NCBI GenBank assembly: GCA_965199945.1
Contig: OZ241354.1
Coordinates: forward strand, 3,906,001-3,970,000
Direction of reading: 5' to 3'
Length of the DNA stretch: 64,000 bases
Source of the DNA: VXYL01 sp965199945
Lineage (GTDB): Bacteria > Pseudomonadota > Gammaproteobacteria > Pseudomonadales > Azotimanducaceae
The notes under the pieces were generated by a model. It saw nothing but the letters and a program-made list of their open reading frames with translations. It did no database searches and was not told the DNA's origin. This document shows positions 8,012 to 16,902 of this stretch, piece by piece (within the stretch, counting starts at the first letter, position 1; the number at the start of each line of letters is the position of its first letter). The position numbers and the translations under genes are program-made.

Positions 8012-8974
8012 CTAGGCGGCTATGCCGCTGGCCCCGTGTCTGGGCGACCCTGCCCGGAACACCACGCAAGCGGCGGCGATTGGCACGGCGGCGATGGCCA
8101 AGCAGGCGAGTTGCCAGCGCGGGAAGTGGGCGGCGAGCCACGCCAAGGGCAGCAGCCACGCGGCGAAGTGCAGGCAGAAGATCGTGGTGGTGGTGCCGTG
8201 TCCCAAACGCCGCGCCAGCACTTGGTAGAGGTGCGAGCGGTGCGCCGACGCGAAGGCTTGCCTAGTGACGATTCTCACGATGAGCGTATAGGTGGCGTCG
8301 AACCAGAACGCGAGCAGGAGGATCGCGCTAGCGACAGCCGGCACCTCGCCGACATGCGCGAGCCAAAGCGCGAAGACGCCGGTCACGAGGCCGAGGAAGC
8401 CGCTGCCGACATCGCCCATGAAGAGCTTCGCCGGCGCCCAGTTGAAGAGTAGGAAGCCAGCCGCCGCCGCAAGCAGCACGCCAGCGAAAGGCTGCGCCTG
8501 GCCAGTCTCGGCGAGCAACAAGACGCCGCCGCCGTAGGCCGCGGCCTGGGAGGCGGCGATGCCGTCGATGCCGTCCATGAAGTTGTAGAGATTCAGCCAC
8601 CACGCCAAGCCGACCACGAGGGCCGCCCCCAGCAGCGCATCCGGCGCGAACAGCACGCCCACGCAGCCGGCGGCGACGCCGAAATGCCAGCCGAGGCGGA
8701 TCAGTGGCGGCACGTCCCGAATGTCGTCCACGAGGCCAGTGGCCGCCACGACGACGCCGCCCACCGCCAGCACCAACGCTGGCGCGAAGTCGCTACCGAA
8801 CAAGACAAGCCAGCCAACCACCGCCACCACGAACGCGCACCCGCCGCCGCTCGGCGTCGGCGCGGTGTGGGAACTGCGTGGGTTGGGATAGGCAAGCAGC
8901 CGCAAACGCGGCGCGGCCTTCCACAAGATTGCGCTGAGAACCGCCGTGACCGCGAATACGCCTGCTGTATCCAT
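8012..8974 (-). CDS. Undecaprenyl-phosphate glycosyl-1-phosphate transferase, WecA/WbpL/MraY family
   Basis: A 320-residue polytopic membrane enzyme that would transfer a HexNAc-1-phosphate to undecaprenyl phosphate and so begin O-antigen or another surface glycan. Family signatures are SSHTAPTPSGGG near residue 35, the Asp-rich GLVDDIRD, NLYNFMDGIDGIA, and FNWAPAKLFMGDVGSGFLG, followed by a HRSHLYQ loop. About ten hydrophobic helices are visible. The start is ATG 8974; a longer in-frame extension to 9364 overlaps the next gene and has no membrane character. With the WbpM-like gene (4765-6678) and the epimerase at 32891-33796 it would complete a QuiNAc/FucNAc initiation pathway. Confidence 0.9.
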   Translation of the reverse strand: MDTAGVFAVTAVLSAILWKAAPRLRLLAYPNPRSSHTAPTPSGGGCAFVVAVVGWLVLFGSDFAPALVLAVGGVVVAATGLVDDIRDVPPLIRLGWHFGVAAGCVGVLFAPDALLGAALVVGLAWWLNLYNFMDGIDGIAASQAAAYGGGVLLLAETGQAQPFAGVLLAAAAGFLLFNWAPAKLFMGDVGSGFLGLVTGVFALWLAHVGEVPAVASAILLLAFWFDATYTLIVRIVTRQAFASAHRSHLYQVLARRLGHGTTTTIFCLHFAAWLLPLAWLAAHFPRWQLACLAIAAVPIAAACVVFRAGSPRHGASGIAA

Positions 8975-9035
8975 CCGAGTCGGCCCGATCGCCGGCGCGA
9001 CTCCTGCGCCCCGAAGCGCGGAGTCGGACTGTCCG

Positions 9036-10073
9036 CTAGTGACGCCGCACGCGGGCGAGGAAGTCCGGGCCGCTGTCGCAGTCGATGATGAGTGCGCCGA
9101 CCCGCGCCAGTTCCGAAGCGTCCTCAACGCCGGCGAGAACGGCCTCCAGTTCGGTGCCGGTGGCCGCCCCGAAGCGCCGGCCAGCCAAGCTGCACAGCAC
9201 CTCCCGCTGGCCCTCTTGGCGTCCCGCGAGCCGCCCCTCTTGGTGCCCAGCCCGCATTCCCTCCTGCCGGCCCCTGCGCATTCCTTCCCGCCGGCCCTCG
9301 GCGATCTTCTGCTCGTCCCATTCCCGAAGCGTTTCCGCAAGCATCGTCGTCTCCTTGTTTTCAACCAAAGCCGGCATCCGTCCGCCCAGGCGCGGACTCA
9401 GGGTGCCGCCGCACCATGCCACGAACGACGGCCACAGTTCCTCGTCGTCCGTCGCCGAAAGCAGTGCCACGGCACGTTCGAGCGCCGGCGCCAGCCCCTG
9501 CGCCGATGCGGCGTCCAGCGCCAGCGCCGCCCGCGCCAGGTTGCCGTCCGTCGCATCGTCTCCCGCATAGTGCTTCGCGTCAATCAGCCGGCAGCGCAGG
9601 CGCGGCTGCAGTTCGCGCAGTTCCGACGGCGCCCACGCGCGCTCGTCCAGACGCAGCGGCGCGTTCCACTTGGCGCGGCCGTTGTACACCACCAGCGGCA
9701 TGTGTGCCACGATCCGGCCGCCCTCCGCCGCCATCCAGCCGGAGCGGCGCAGTTCCCCGGGCAGCAGCGCGACGTACTCCAGCAGCCGCTCGGCCATGTG
9801 GGCGTCCGGGTTTGATTGAAATTCGATGTGGAACATCACGCCGGCACCGGCGGGGTGGCCCGTGCCGGGCTTGAAGGGCGCCCACCAGGGCAGGTCGGCC
9901 CGCCGGGTGCGCAGGTCGTTCGAGACGTATTCAGACGGCAGGCGCTCGAGCTGGTCGAGGTCAAGGTCGGCCACCCAGGGATCGCCGAGCAGGCGGATGA
10001 GGTCCGCGGCCATGCGCGGGTGCGAGAAGAGCCGCTTATTGGCCGGGTCGCTTTGCAGTGGTCGTCTTGCCAT
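9036..10073 (-). CDS. Rpn-family recombination-promoting nuclease / transposase_31-like protein
   Basis: The protein (about 345 residues from ATG 10073; a GTG at 10082 is also possible) belongs to the Rpn/YhgA-like PD-(D/E)XK family, which act as DNA endonucleases that stimulate RecA-independent recombination. Visible features are the N-terminal KRLFSHPRMAADLI, the core FHIEFQSNPD holding the catalytic acidic residues, and VVYNGRAKWNA. The C-terminus carries short repeats of the form (R/H)QEG with spacing four to eight, like those that vary between Rpn paralogues. Gene mobility is a family trait, consistent with its place at the edge of the accessory island. Confidence 0.8.
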   Translation of the reverse strand: MARRPLQSDPANKRLFSHPRMAADLIRLLGDPWVADLDLDQLERLPSEYVSNDLRTRRADLPWWAPFKPGTGHPAGAGVMFHIEFQSNPDAHMAERLLEYVALLPGELRRSGWMAAEGGRIVAHMPLVVYNGRAKWNAPLRLDERAWAPSELRELQPRLRCRLIDAKHYAGDDATDGNLARAALALDAASAQGLAPALERAVALLSATDDEELWPSFVAWCGGTLSPRLGGRMPALVENKETTMLAETLREWDEQKIAEGRREGMRRGRQEGMRAGHQEGRLAGRQEGQREVLCSLAGRRFGAATGTELEAVLAGVEDASELARVGALIIDCDSGPDFLARVRRH

Positions 10074-10492
10074 GGGCGGCACTGTGCGCCAGCGACCGGT
10101 TGGCGCGAAACGGACAAATGCTGAAATCCTTGTGCGAGATCGCCTACATCGGCAAGCGCGGCGACGGTTCCCGGCGGCGTGACCGCCGTGGCACCACCAA
10201 ATGTCGCGCGCCCGCCAAGGGCCTCGCTCGTGCCGCCGATGTGCTACAGTTGCGTTCGCTGGTGGGGCGAGGAAGGTTCGGCGTGACCGTGACCGAGAAA
10301 GTGCGCAAACAGGCGTCTTGCGGCGGGCGTGTCGTGCGCTCGCTGCTGTTTTTCACCCCCCCCCCCCCCCCCCAACACACTGATTTTCAAGGACTTTTTC
10401 GATCTCTCTGGGCGCTTGTCGCCCGATCCAGAAAAGGCTCCCAATCCGCTAGCCGTCGCTGTCCCCGAGGCGGCTTCCCGCAAGGCCGCGCC
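10074..10492. other. Intergenic stretch with an 18-base poly-C tract
   Basis: About 420 bases lie between the divergent Rpn and caspase genes. The only striking element is an uninterrupted run of 18 C from 10356 to 10373, about 120 bases upstream of the caspase start. Near its left end a 20-base segment (10131-10150) recurs in direct orientation with three mismatches at 34280-34299. No convincing gene or clear sigma-70 promoter is seen. Confidence 0.6.
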
Positions 10493-11455
10493 ATGAAGCG
10501 TTGGCTGGTTTCCGCGTTGGCGGGTTTGGCCTTGGCGCCAGCGGCATGGACGTTCGCCGAGCACCGGGCGTTGATCGTCGGCGTCGGCGAGCACCAGGAC
10601 GCCTCGATGAACCTCCCCGGCATCGAGTTGGACACCGCCATGATGGCTGCCGCCGCCGAGCGCCTCGGCTTCCCGCCGCGCAGCATCCGCACGCTCCTCG
10701 ACGAAGACGCGACGCTGGCCGCCTTTCGGCGGGAACTCGCAAGCCTCGCGGCGGCAAGCTACGGGGCGGACGACCGCGTGCTCGTCTACTTCAGCGGCCA
10801 CGGCACCCACGTGCTGGACGACAACGGCGACGAATCCGACGACAAGGACGAAGCCCTGGTGCTGCACGACACCCGCGTGTCCGGCGGCGAACTGCACGGC
10901 TTCCTGCGCGACGACGAGTTCGGCAGGCTCCTCGGCGCCATTCCCAGCAGCAACGTGCTGGTGCTGGTGGATGCGTGCCACAGCGGCAGCGCCACCAAGT
11001 CGTTCCCCGCCATCGGCGAACGCGGGCGTCCCAAGTACTTCCGCAACCCGGCAGCCGCCTACGGCAGCGGCAGCAGCGTGCGGGCCCGCAGCCTTGTGCC
11101 GGAGCCGCGGGCGAACCACGTGCTGCTGTCCGCCGCCGCAGACGACGAACTCGCCCAGGCCACGTCGCAAGGGAGCGCCTTCACCCTCGGCGTCAGCGAA
11201 GCCATCGGGAACGCCCCGCGGGGTCGGCCGGCTGACGGCCAAGCAATTGCAGCAGGCCGCCGCCCGACGCACCACCGAACTGGTGACGCCACGACGCCGA
11301 CCACGGACCTCCGCGTGGGACAGAACATGGTGCTCTTTCTGGATTTGCCACGGAGCGGCTTATCTCAACGTGCAGCGAGATTCCGTGTACCTCACCGCAG
11401 CATGGCGGTCGTGCCGGTACCCAAGTCGACATCTGCAAATGGAGCTACAACATGA
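10493..11455 (+). CDS. Caspase-like (peptidase C14) protein with signal peptide
   Basis: A 320-residue protein starting at ATG 10493. The first 22 residues form a signal peptide, so the protein is probably exported. The caspase-fold p20 domain follows: HRALIVGVGEHQD, then the catalytic His in YFSGHGTHV (H103) and the catalytic Cys in VDACHSGS (C162), both intact. Residues about 245-275 read as low-complexity Arg/Thr, whereas the +2 frame over 11225-11290 gives GRLTAKQLQQAAARRTTELV, which looks like genuine protein; two compensating indels are likely. The stop overlaps the next gene in an ATGA context, so both are probably translated together. Prokaryotic caspases are often effectors of conflict or death systems; here it opens the signalling island. 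Confidence 0.82.
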   Translation: MKRWLVSALAGLALAPAAWTFAEHRALIVGVGEHQDASMNLPGIELDTAMMAAAAERLGFPPRSIRTLLDEDATLAAFRRELASLAAASYGADDRVLVYFSGHGTHVLDDNGDESDDKDEALVLHDTRVSGGELHGFLRDDEFGRLLGAIPSSNVLVLVDACHSGSATKSFPAIGERGRPKYFRNPAAAYGSGSSVRARSLVPEPRANHVLLSAAADDELAQATSQGSAFTLGVSEAIGNAPRGRPADGQAIAAGRRPTHHRTGDATTPTTDLRVGQNMVLFLDLPRSGLSQRAARFRVPHRSMAVVPVPKSTSANGATT

Positions 11456-13569
11456 CCAAAACGAAGAAACGTCAAAAAGAACAATCGGCAACCAGGACCA
11501 CCAACCGAGTTCTCTTCAGAAGGGCCGTTAGGGATCACCTTCTCTACAAGCTCGCCTTGCTTGCTTTCGTTATTGGGTTGCCAATGGCCCTCGGCGTAGA
11601 GTTGGAGCAACTGGGGCTCATGCTCGTCAACCTCAGCCTAACCGTCTTGGTAGTTGATTTCCTTTCCGAACAACGCAATCAGTATTCGCGTCGGCAGGAA
11701 TACATCGCTAACATGGGAAGCAACAACAACGATTTTGCGGTACAAGGCATTGAGAACCTAAGGGCCGGCGGCTGGCTAGCGCAGGGAGCGGTGCGCGGGG
11801 CCAAGTACTTGGGTGCAAACTGGGCCGGAGCTGACCTCTCAGGGGCTGATCTGAAAAACGCCGAACTCCTTGATGTCGATCTGACTGGCGCAAGCATTGA
11901 TGACGTCGATCTCGAAGGCGCAACCTTGACTAACGATCAGTATCGGAACGTCGTGCTGCCAAGAATAATACCTAATACGACCAAACTGCAGAACGTCCAA
12001 GCACCGTGGATCGACTTGACGGACCGCGACCTGAGAGCGGCCCAACTAACTGGTGCCAAGCTGCATGGAGCGAAGTTCGACAGATCGAACTTGGCCGGCG
12101 CGTCCTTGAAAGACACTGATCTTACCGATGCGAACTTGCAACACGCGACATCCGTGGAAGACGCAGACTTCAGCGGTGCCATCCTTGATCGTACGCTACT
12201 GCCTAACAACCTACTCGGTGCCAACTTCGTTGAATCCAAGATCAAGGATGCAGATCTCTCTGAAACGCAGATGGCAGAAGCACGCTTCGACCGGGCCATC
12301 CTCCGAAGAGTAAAGATGCCAATGGCTCTAGACGGTGTACGGTTCTGCGATGCAACATTGAGGGAGGTGGACCTGCGCGCGCGGTCGTTAAAGGGTGTCT
12401 TTCTGCAAGGCGCGAACTTGCGAGAGGCGATTCTTCCAGATGACCTAGTTCAACTTGAGCTTCGCAAAGTGAACCTGCGCGGAGCAAATCTCAGCAAAAA
12501 GGACCTCAGCCGGGCGAACTTAGTTCAAGCGGATCTACGTGGAGCGACCCTAGAAGGTTCTTGTCTAGCCGGCACGATCCTTCTGAGTGCTAGCATAGCT
12601 GGTAGTAACTTTAGCAACGCTGCTCTTGAAGACGCCAAGTTGCCGAAAGAGGAGGATTATCTGCGAGGCTTGATTGTCAAGGATGCCGGGATGCAGCGCG
12701 TCGATCTTAAGGAAAGTCACTTGACGGACGTGCGCATGGATGGTGCCGACCTTCGGGATGCAGATTTTTCTGGTGCATCACTTAAGAATGTGACCTTGGC
12801 GAACGTCATATTGCAAGGTGCGAGTCTTCGGCAGGCACGTGTTGGTAAAGATGTAGTGCTTCCTAAGGACCTCTCGAGAGTCCGAATGGATCAGGTTGTG
12901 ATCGAAGAGGGCACGGATCTTTCGGATCGGTGTTTTGACGGGGCATCGCTGTCGAACGCGACGATGGTAGGAGTTGATCTTCACGGTGCGAAGTTAGCCA
13001 CTGCGGGAGGTCTGGATCAGGCGGAACTTCGCGGTGCGAGATTGACCGGTGCTGAGTTGCCAGAAAAGTTGGCGGGTGCTCAGTTGGTAGGAGCGAACAT
13101 GCAACGCATGTCACTCGCTGGCTTTGATTTGTCGGGCGCTAACTTACAGGATGCGAAACTAGCTGATGCGGACCTTCGGGGGGCGAACCTATCGGGTGCC
13201 AAACTCGCAGGGGCAGATCTCCGAGGTGCTGATTTGACGGATGCGATCTTTGCAGGGGCCGAACTGCAGGCGGCCGATCTTCGTCGCGCTAGCCTCTCGA
13301 GTGCGGACTTTACTGCGGCGGATCTTTCACGGACGACGTTCAATTCGGAGTCGAGGCTGGTTCAAACGAAACTCCTGCAAGCGAACCTGACGGGAGCGGT
13401 ATTGGATGGGGTACTCATGACGAACGTGAATTTGCGGTTTGCGAACCTTAAGGACGCAACGATGAAGTTTGGCAGGATGAAGGACGTCGACTTTTTTCAA
13501 TCGGACCGTGTGGGTTTTGAAATGACGGGGACGGAAACCGATGGCGTTACTGGGCTGGAAGAAGGCTGA
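11452..13569 (+). CDS. Membrane-anchored pentapeptide-repeat protein
   Basis: A 705-residue protein. Two hydrophobic segments (about residues 31-48 and 50-66) anchor the N-terminus. From about residue 95 to 675 nearly the whole chain is A(D/N)LXX-type pentapeptide repeats that would form a long right-handed quadrilateral beta-helix, a structure used for protein binding or DNA mimicry. Start ATG 11452 overlaps the caspase stop by four bases. The DNA is much less GC-rich than its surroundings: 28 of 60 bases in 12601-12660 are G or C, against clearly GC-rich neighbours, and codon choice is unlike adjacent genes. This suggests later acquisition or relaxed selection within the repeats. Its role may be as a scaffold for the caspase; that is inference. 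Confidence 0.88.
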   Translation: MTKTKKRQKEQSATRTTNRVLFRRAVRDHLLYKLALLAFVIGLPMALGVELEQLGLMLVNLSLTVLVVDFLSEQRNQYSRRQEYIANMGSNNNDFAVQGIENLRAGGWLAQGAVRGAKYLGANWAGADLSGADLKNAELLDVDLTGASIDDVDLEGATLTNDQYRNVVLPRIIPNTTKLQNVQAPWIDLTDRDLRAAQLTGAKLHGAKFDRSNLAGASLKDTDLTDANLQHATSVEDADFSGAILDRTLLPNNLLGANFVESKIKDADLSETQMAEARFDRAILRRVKMPMALDGVRFCDATLREVDLRARSLKGVFLQGANLREAILPDDLVQLELRKVNLRGANLSKKDLSRANLVQADLRGATLEGSCLAGTILLSASIAGSNFSNAALEDAKLPKEEDYLRGLIVKDAGMQRVDLKESHLTDVRMDGADLRDADFSGASLKNVTLANVILQGASLRQARVGKDVVLPKDLSRVRMDQVVIEEGTDLSDRCFDGASLSNATMVGVDLHGAKLATAGGLDQAELRGARLTGAELPEKLAGAQLVGANMQRMSLAGFDLSGANLQDAKLADADLRGANLSGAKLAGADLRGADLTDAIFAGAELQAADLRRASLSSADFTAADLSRTTFNSESRLVQTKLLQANLTGAVLDGVLMTNVNLRFANLKDATMKFGRMKDVDFFQSDRVGFEMTGTETDGVTGLEEG

Positions 13570-13580
13570 AGGAGGTCACC

Positions 13581-14276
13581 ATGCCAGTTCGACGGCGGGG
13601 CGATGGGGAAATCGTCAGTGAAGAGACGCAGCCGGTGCGTCGGGGGGCGACGAAGCCGGTCGCTGAAAGGGACACGGGCAACGCGCCGACGCGCCGCGTT
13701 GACGATACCGGCGGGTCGCTGTTCGATGACGAGAGCCGCGGCGATCCGGGCGAGTCGTTGTTCGGCGACGATCGACGCCGCGGCTGGGAGTCGCCCACGG
13801 AACCCATGAGGGGCGGGAAAACGGCGCGAAACAGGCCGGACGCGGACGAAGGACGGACCCGCGTGTACAGGGGCAGCAGCGGTTCGCAGTCGGGCGTGGC
13901 CGAGGGCGGAGATGATCCGATGGCTGACCCGCCGGTTGGGTGGCTGGTCGTTGTGGGCGGGCCGGGCAAGGGGCGCGTATTGACGCTGGGCAGCGGCATG
14001 AACGCCATCGGGCGTAGCGCGGAGTCTCGGGTGCGGCTGGATTTCGGCGACGACAACGTGTCGCGGCGGAACCATGCGCGGCTGATTTACGAGCCGCGAC
14101 AGCGCCGTTGGCTGTTGAGCCACGGGGAAGGCACCAATCTCACCTACTTGGATGGCGATGTCGTGGTGGAGGTTGTGGAGATCGAAGCCGGCGCCGAGAT
14201 CCAGTTGGGCGACACGACCATGCGCTTTCAGCCGTTCTGCTCGAAAGCGTTCGACTGGCAGGACCTCGATGATTGA
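13581..14276 (+). CDS. FHA-domain protein
   Basis: A 231-residue cytoplasmic protein. The first 115 residues are polar, Arg/Asp/Gly-rich and probably disordered. The rest is a forkhead-associated domain, a phosphothreonine-binding fold: GWLVVVGGPGKGRVLTLGSG, then IGRSAESRVRLDF, NVSRRNHARL (the Arg and Ser-x-x-His elements) and a C-terminal EIQLGDTTMRF strand. The start has an excellent GGAGG site 11 bases after the pentapeptide-repeat gene. It overlaps the following PP2C gene by eight bases. It probably reads phosphorylation by one of the island kinases; Thr residues in its disordered N-terminus may be targets. Confidence 0.88.
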   Translation: MPVRRRGDGEIVSEETQPVRRGATKPVAERDTGNAPTRRVDDTGGSLFDDESRGDPGESLFGDDRRRGWESPTEPMRGGKTARNRPDADEGRTRVYRGSSGSQSGVAEGGDDPMADPPVGWLVVVGGPGKGRVLTLGSGMNAIGRSAESRVRLDFGDDNVSRRNHARLIYEPRQRRWLLSHGEGTNLTYLDGDVVVEVVEIEAGAEIQLGDTTMRFQPFCSKAFDWQDLDD

Positions 14277-15114
14277 AGGGCGCGATTTCGCGGCGGCAGC
14301 GACGGTGGGTTCGCGGGAACGCCAAGAAGACGACTGGGGCACGCACGTCGATCCGCCTGCCCTGGAAGGACGAGCCGCGCTGTTGGCTGTGGTGGCGGAC
14401 GGCATGGGCGGGATGCCGGCCGGCGACCAGGCGAGCGGCCTTGCCGTCCATGCGTTCCTCGACAGCTACTTGACCGCACAGAAGCCGGCCAAGGATCGCC
14501 TGCGGCACGCTTTGGCCCATGCCAACCGCGAGGTCGGCATTGCCATAGAGGGTGCTCCGGAACTGGTCGGCATGGGCTGCACGCTCATCGCGGCGCTGTT
14601 TTTCTTGGATCGATGCGAGTGGCTGAGTGTTGGCGACTCGTTCATCTTGCTGGTTCGCAGGGGCCAAGTTCGGCGCGTGAATCCCTTGCACACGTTGGCC
14701 GCGAGGCTCGACGCGCAAGTGAAACGCGGCGAGATGTCGAAGGAGTGCGCCCGTGCGCATCCCGACAGGGCAGCGCTCACGAGCGCCGTCTCGGGTGGGC
14801 CGGTCGAAGAGGTCTCGCTTGGCGATCTGCACTTGGAGCCAGGCGACTTGATGATGTTGGCGAGCGATGGCATCGCGACGTTGCCGGAAGCCGAAATCGC
14901 GTCGATCTGCTGCCGATTGGGCGCGGAAGACGCGCAGCGAATCGCCGATGCGCTGGTTGCTCGCATCGATGCACTCGGCATGGGCGGGCAAGACAACGCG
15001 ACCGTGATTGTCGTGCGTCGCGCGGCAGACGAAGAACCCACCGTCGCCATTGGCCAGAACCACGAGGATTTCGGCGAAGGCGAACGTACGAGAGCTTCGG
15101 AGGAAGCATGTTGA
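14269..15114 (+). CDS. PP2C-family serine/threonine phosphatase
   Basis: A 281-residue metal-dependent protein phosphatase. All core motifs are present: RQEDDWG (first metal Asp), VVADGMGG, the SVGDSF strand, ASDGIATL and GGQDNATVIVV (last metal Asp). No membrane segment is present, so it acts in the cytoplasm. It starts at ATG 14269 inside the end of the FHA gene and ends seven bases into the next gene, so three consecutive genes are translationally coupled. The expected job is to remove phosphates placed by the island kinases on FHA-bound partners. Compared with the second PP2C (21675-22466) it is only distantly similar, so the two are not a recent duplication. Confidence 0.9.
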   Translation: MIEGRDFAAAATVGSRERQEDDWGTHVDPPALEGRAALLAVVADGMGGMPAGDQASGLAVHAFLDSYLTAQKPAKDRLRHALAHANREVGIAIEGAPELVGMGCTLIAALFFLDRCEWLSVGDSFILLVRRGQVRRVNPLHTLAARLDAQVKRGEMSKECARAHPDRAALTSAVSGGPVEEVSLGDLHLEPGDLMMLASDGIATLPEAEIASICCRLGAEDAQRIADALVARIDALGMGGQDNATVIVVRRAADEEPTVAIGQNHEDFGEGERTRASEEAC

Positions 15115-16898
15115 GACGAACGGCCACCGCTCTTGTTTACGGCGGCTTGGCACTCGTCGCCGTGGCCCTTTTGGGTGCGCGAGGGCTCGCCGTGGCGGCG
15201 GAAGCAGGCACGCCGGAGGCCTTGGCGGAGGATTTGCCCGCGACGCCCACGCCACCTGTCGAAGAATCGCCTGAGCCGCCTGAAGATCGGTCGGTTGCGG
15301 CGGGGAGTGAAGGCGACGATGCAACGGAAGTCCCTCAGGCCTCCGGCGATGCCGCTGAAACAACCGAGCCTCCTGCCGAAGGGGAGGAACCGGACGCGGC
15401 ACGCGGCATCGTTCAAGTGCTCGTGATGGGTGCAGGAGACGAGATCCGCCGAACCGCTTCGGGCTTTGTCGTACAGGCCAATTACGTCGTCACCGCAGCC
15501 CACGTTGTAGAGGATGAAGACCGCATTTCCGTGGTCGTGCCTTCCGAAGGAGCCCAAAGCCCGATGCTTGTCGCCCGCATTGGCGCCGTCGAGAGATATG
15601 CCGATCTTGCACTGCTTGTCGTAGCGGGACTCGAGCTCGAGCCCCTCGTATTGGCCAACGATGGATTCGACGTTGGCCGCAGCGTGGTCTCTACCGGCTT
15701 CTGGGGCACGGGAGAACCCGAGTCTATCCCCCGTGTTTCCGACACTAGGGGCGCGGTCGGCGGACATCGCACCTTGCCTGCGACGAGAGACGACGCAGAT
15801 GTGGCGTTGCTGCACCACAACGCCATGATTCCTGCCGCCGGCTATGGCGGTCCTCTCCTGAATGACTGTGGTGAAGTCGTCGGCGTCAATCGGGGGTCGC
15901 CAGAGACGCCCCGCCGCGTCTTGCGCCGCGGCCAAGCACCAGAAGGCATCGTCTATGCAGCAGGCGTAACTGCAATCATCCGCTTGCTCCAGCCGGCCGC
16001 CGTGACGTTTACGCGAGCAGAGTCGTCTTGTCTGGACAGCGTGGCGGCGGCCCGAGCTGATGCGGAACGAGCCGCCGAAGAAGCGCGACAGGCGGAGGAG
16101 GATGCTGCCCTGCTGGCCGACGAGAAAGAGGCCGAGATCACGGCAAAGCAGGCCGAGCTCGATCAGGCGCTAGAGGAGCGGGACGCCGCGAACGCGGCCG
16201 TGGCCGACCTTGAACGTCGACACGAGGAGGCGGAACGCACCGGCGCAGAGGGTGCCGAGTCGCTGAGGGCCGAGCTGGAAGAGGCGCGGGGTCACCAAGA
16301 CGCGGCTCGGCAGAGGGCGGACGGACTAGAGGGCGAAGTCCAAGCGCTCGAACGCGTCGCTGAGGGCCTCGAAGGCCAAGTAGAGAAGGGGCGGCAAAAC
16401 CTAGTGATCACCATTGTCATCGCCGTCGTGGCAGTGCTGCTGTTGGCCGTCGTCGGGGGCGTCTTCTATCGTCGGCGGTCCCTCGAACTTGCCTATGTTC
16501 GACAGCAAGCGGTTGCTGGGCAGGAGCCAGCTCCCGGTGGCGGAGCGCGGCTCGGCGAAGCGGGTGGCGTGAACAGTCCGGGCTACTTGCTGACCGGCAC
16601 AACCGGAGACGGCAACGCGGTGTCCTTGGAGGTGTCAGGCAGCATGATCGCGAGCGGCGTCGTCATCGGTCGAAGTCCACGCAACGCCATGTTGTTGATC
16701 GACGACAAGACGCTCTCCCGTGAACACGCAAGACTCTTCGAGGGCCACGATGGTGTGTTGTACATCGAAGACTTGGGTACCACCAACGGCACTCGCGTGA
16801 ATGGTCAACAACTCCAACCTGGCCGGGGGGAGCCTCTGCGAGGCGACGACACCCTCCAGTTGGGCGAAGTGGTGTTGCGCCTGACGCGGAACGGATGA
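15108..16898 (+). CDS. Trypsin-like pseudoprotease with coiled coil, membrane helix and cytoplasmic FHA domain
   Basis: The 596-residue protein begins with a signal segment (residues 8-31), an acidic Pro-rich linker to about 95, a trypsin/HtrA-like domain (about 98-300), a coiled coil (312-430), a membrane helix (431-453) and a C-terminal FHA domain (about 505-590; IGRSPRNAM, LSREHARLF, LGTTNGTRVNG). The protease His (TAAHVV, H132) and Asp (ADLALL, D166) are kept, but the serine motif GNSGGP is replaced by GYGGP, with Tyr246 where the nucleophile belongs. It is therefore probably a periplasmic sensor or substrate-binding pseudoenzyme. Start ATG 15108 has GGAGGA upstream. The next gene encodes the same architecture with an intact triad. 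Confidence 0.87.
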   Translation: MLRRTATALVYGGLALVAVALLGARGLAVAAEAGTPEALAEDLPATPTPPVEESPEPPEDRSVAAGSEGDDATEVPQASGDAAETTEPPAEGEEPDAARGIVQVLVMGAGDEIRRTASGFVVQANYVVTAAHVVEDEDRISVVVPSEGAQSPMLVARIGAVERYADLALLVVAGLELEPLVLANDGFDVGRSVVSTGFWGTGEPESIPRVSDTRGAVGGHRTLPATRDDADVALLHHNAMIPAAGYGGPLLNDCGEVVGVNRGSPETPRRVLRRGQAPEGIVYAAGVTAIIRLLQPAAVTFTRAESSCLDSVAAARADAERAAEEARQAEEDAALLADEKEAEITAKQAELDQALEERDAANAAVADLERRHEEAERTGAEGAESLRAELEEARGHQDAARQRADGLEGEVQALERVAEGLEGQVEKGRQNLVITIVIAVVAVLLLAVVGGVFYRRRSLELAYVRQQAVAGQEPAPGGGARLGEAGGVNSPGYLLTGTTGDGNAVSLEVSGSMIASGVVIGRSPRNAMLLIDDKTLSREHARLFEGHDGVLYIEDLGTTNGTRVNGQQLQPGRGEPLRGDDTLQLGEVVLRLTRNG

Positions 16899-16902
16899 CG
16901 AA

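Noticed and set aside
10240..10320. Kinase P-loop-like translation (LVGRGRFGVTVTE) upstream of the caspase
   Set aside because: It resembles the island kinases' GTGGFGVTYL, but it covers only about 12 residues with no further kinase motifs and no clear DNA similarity.
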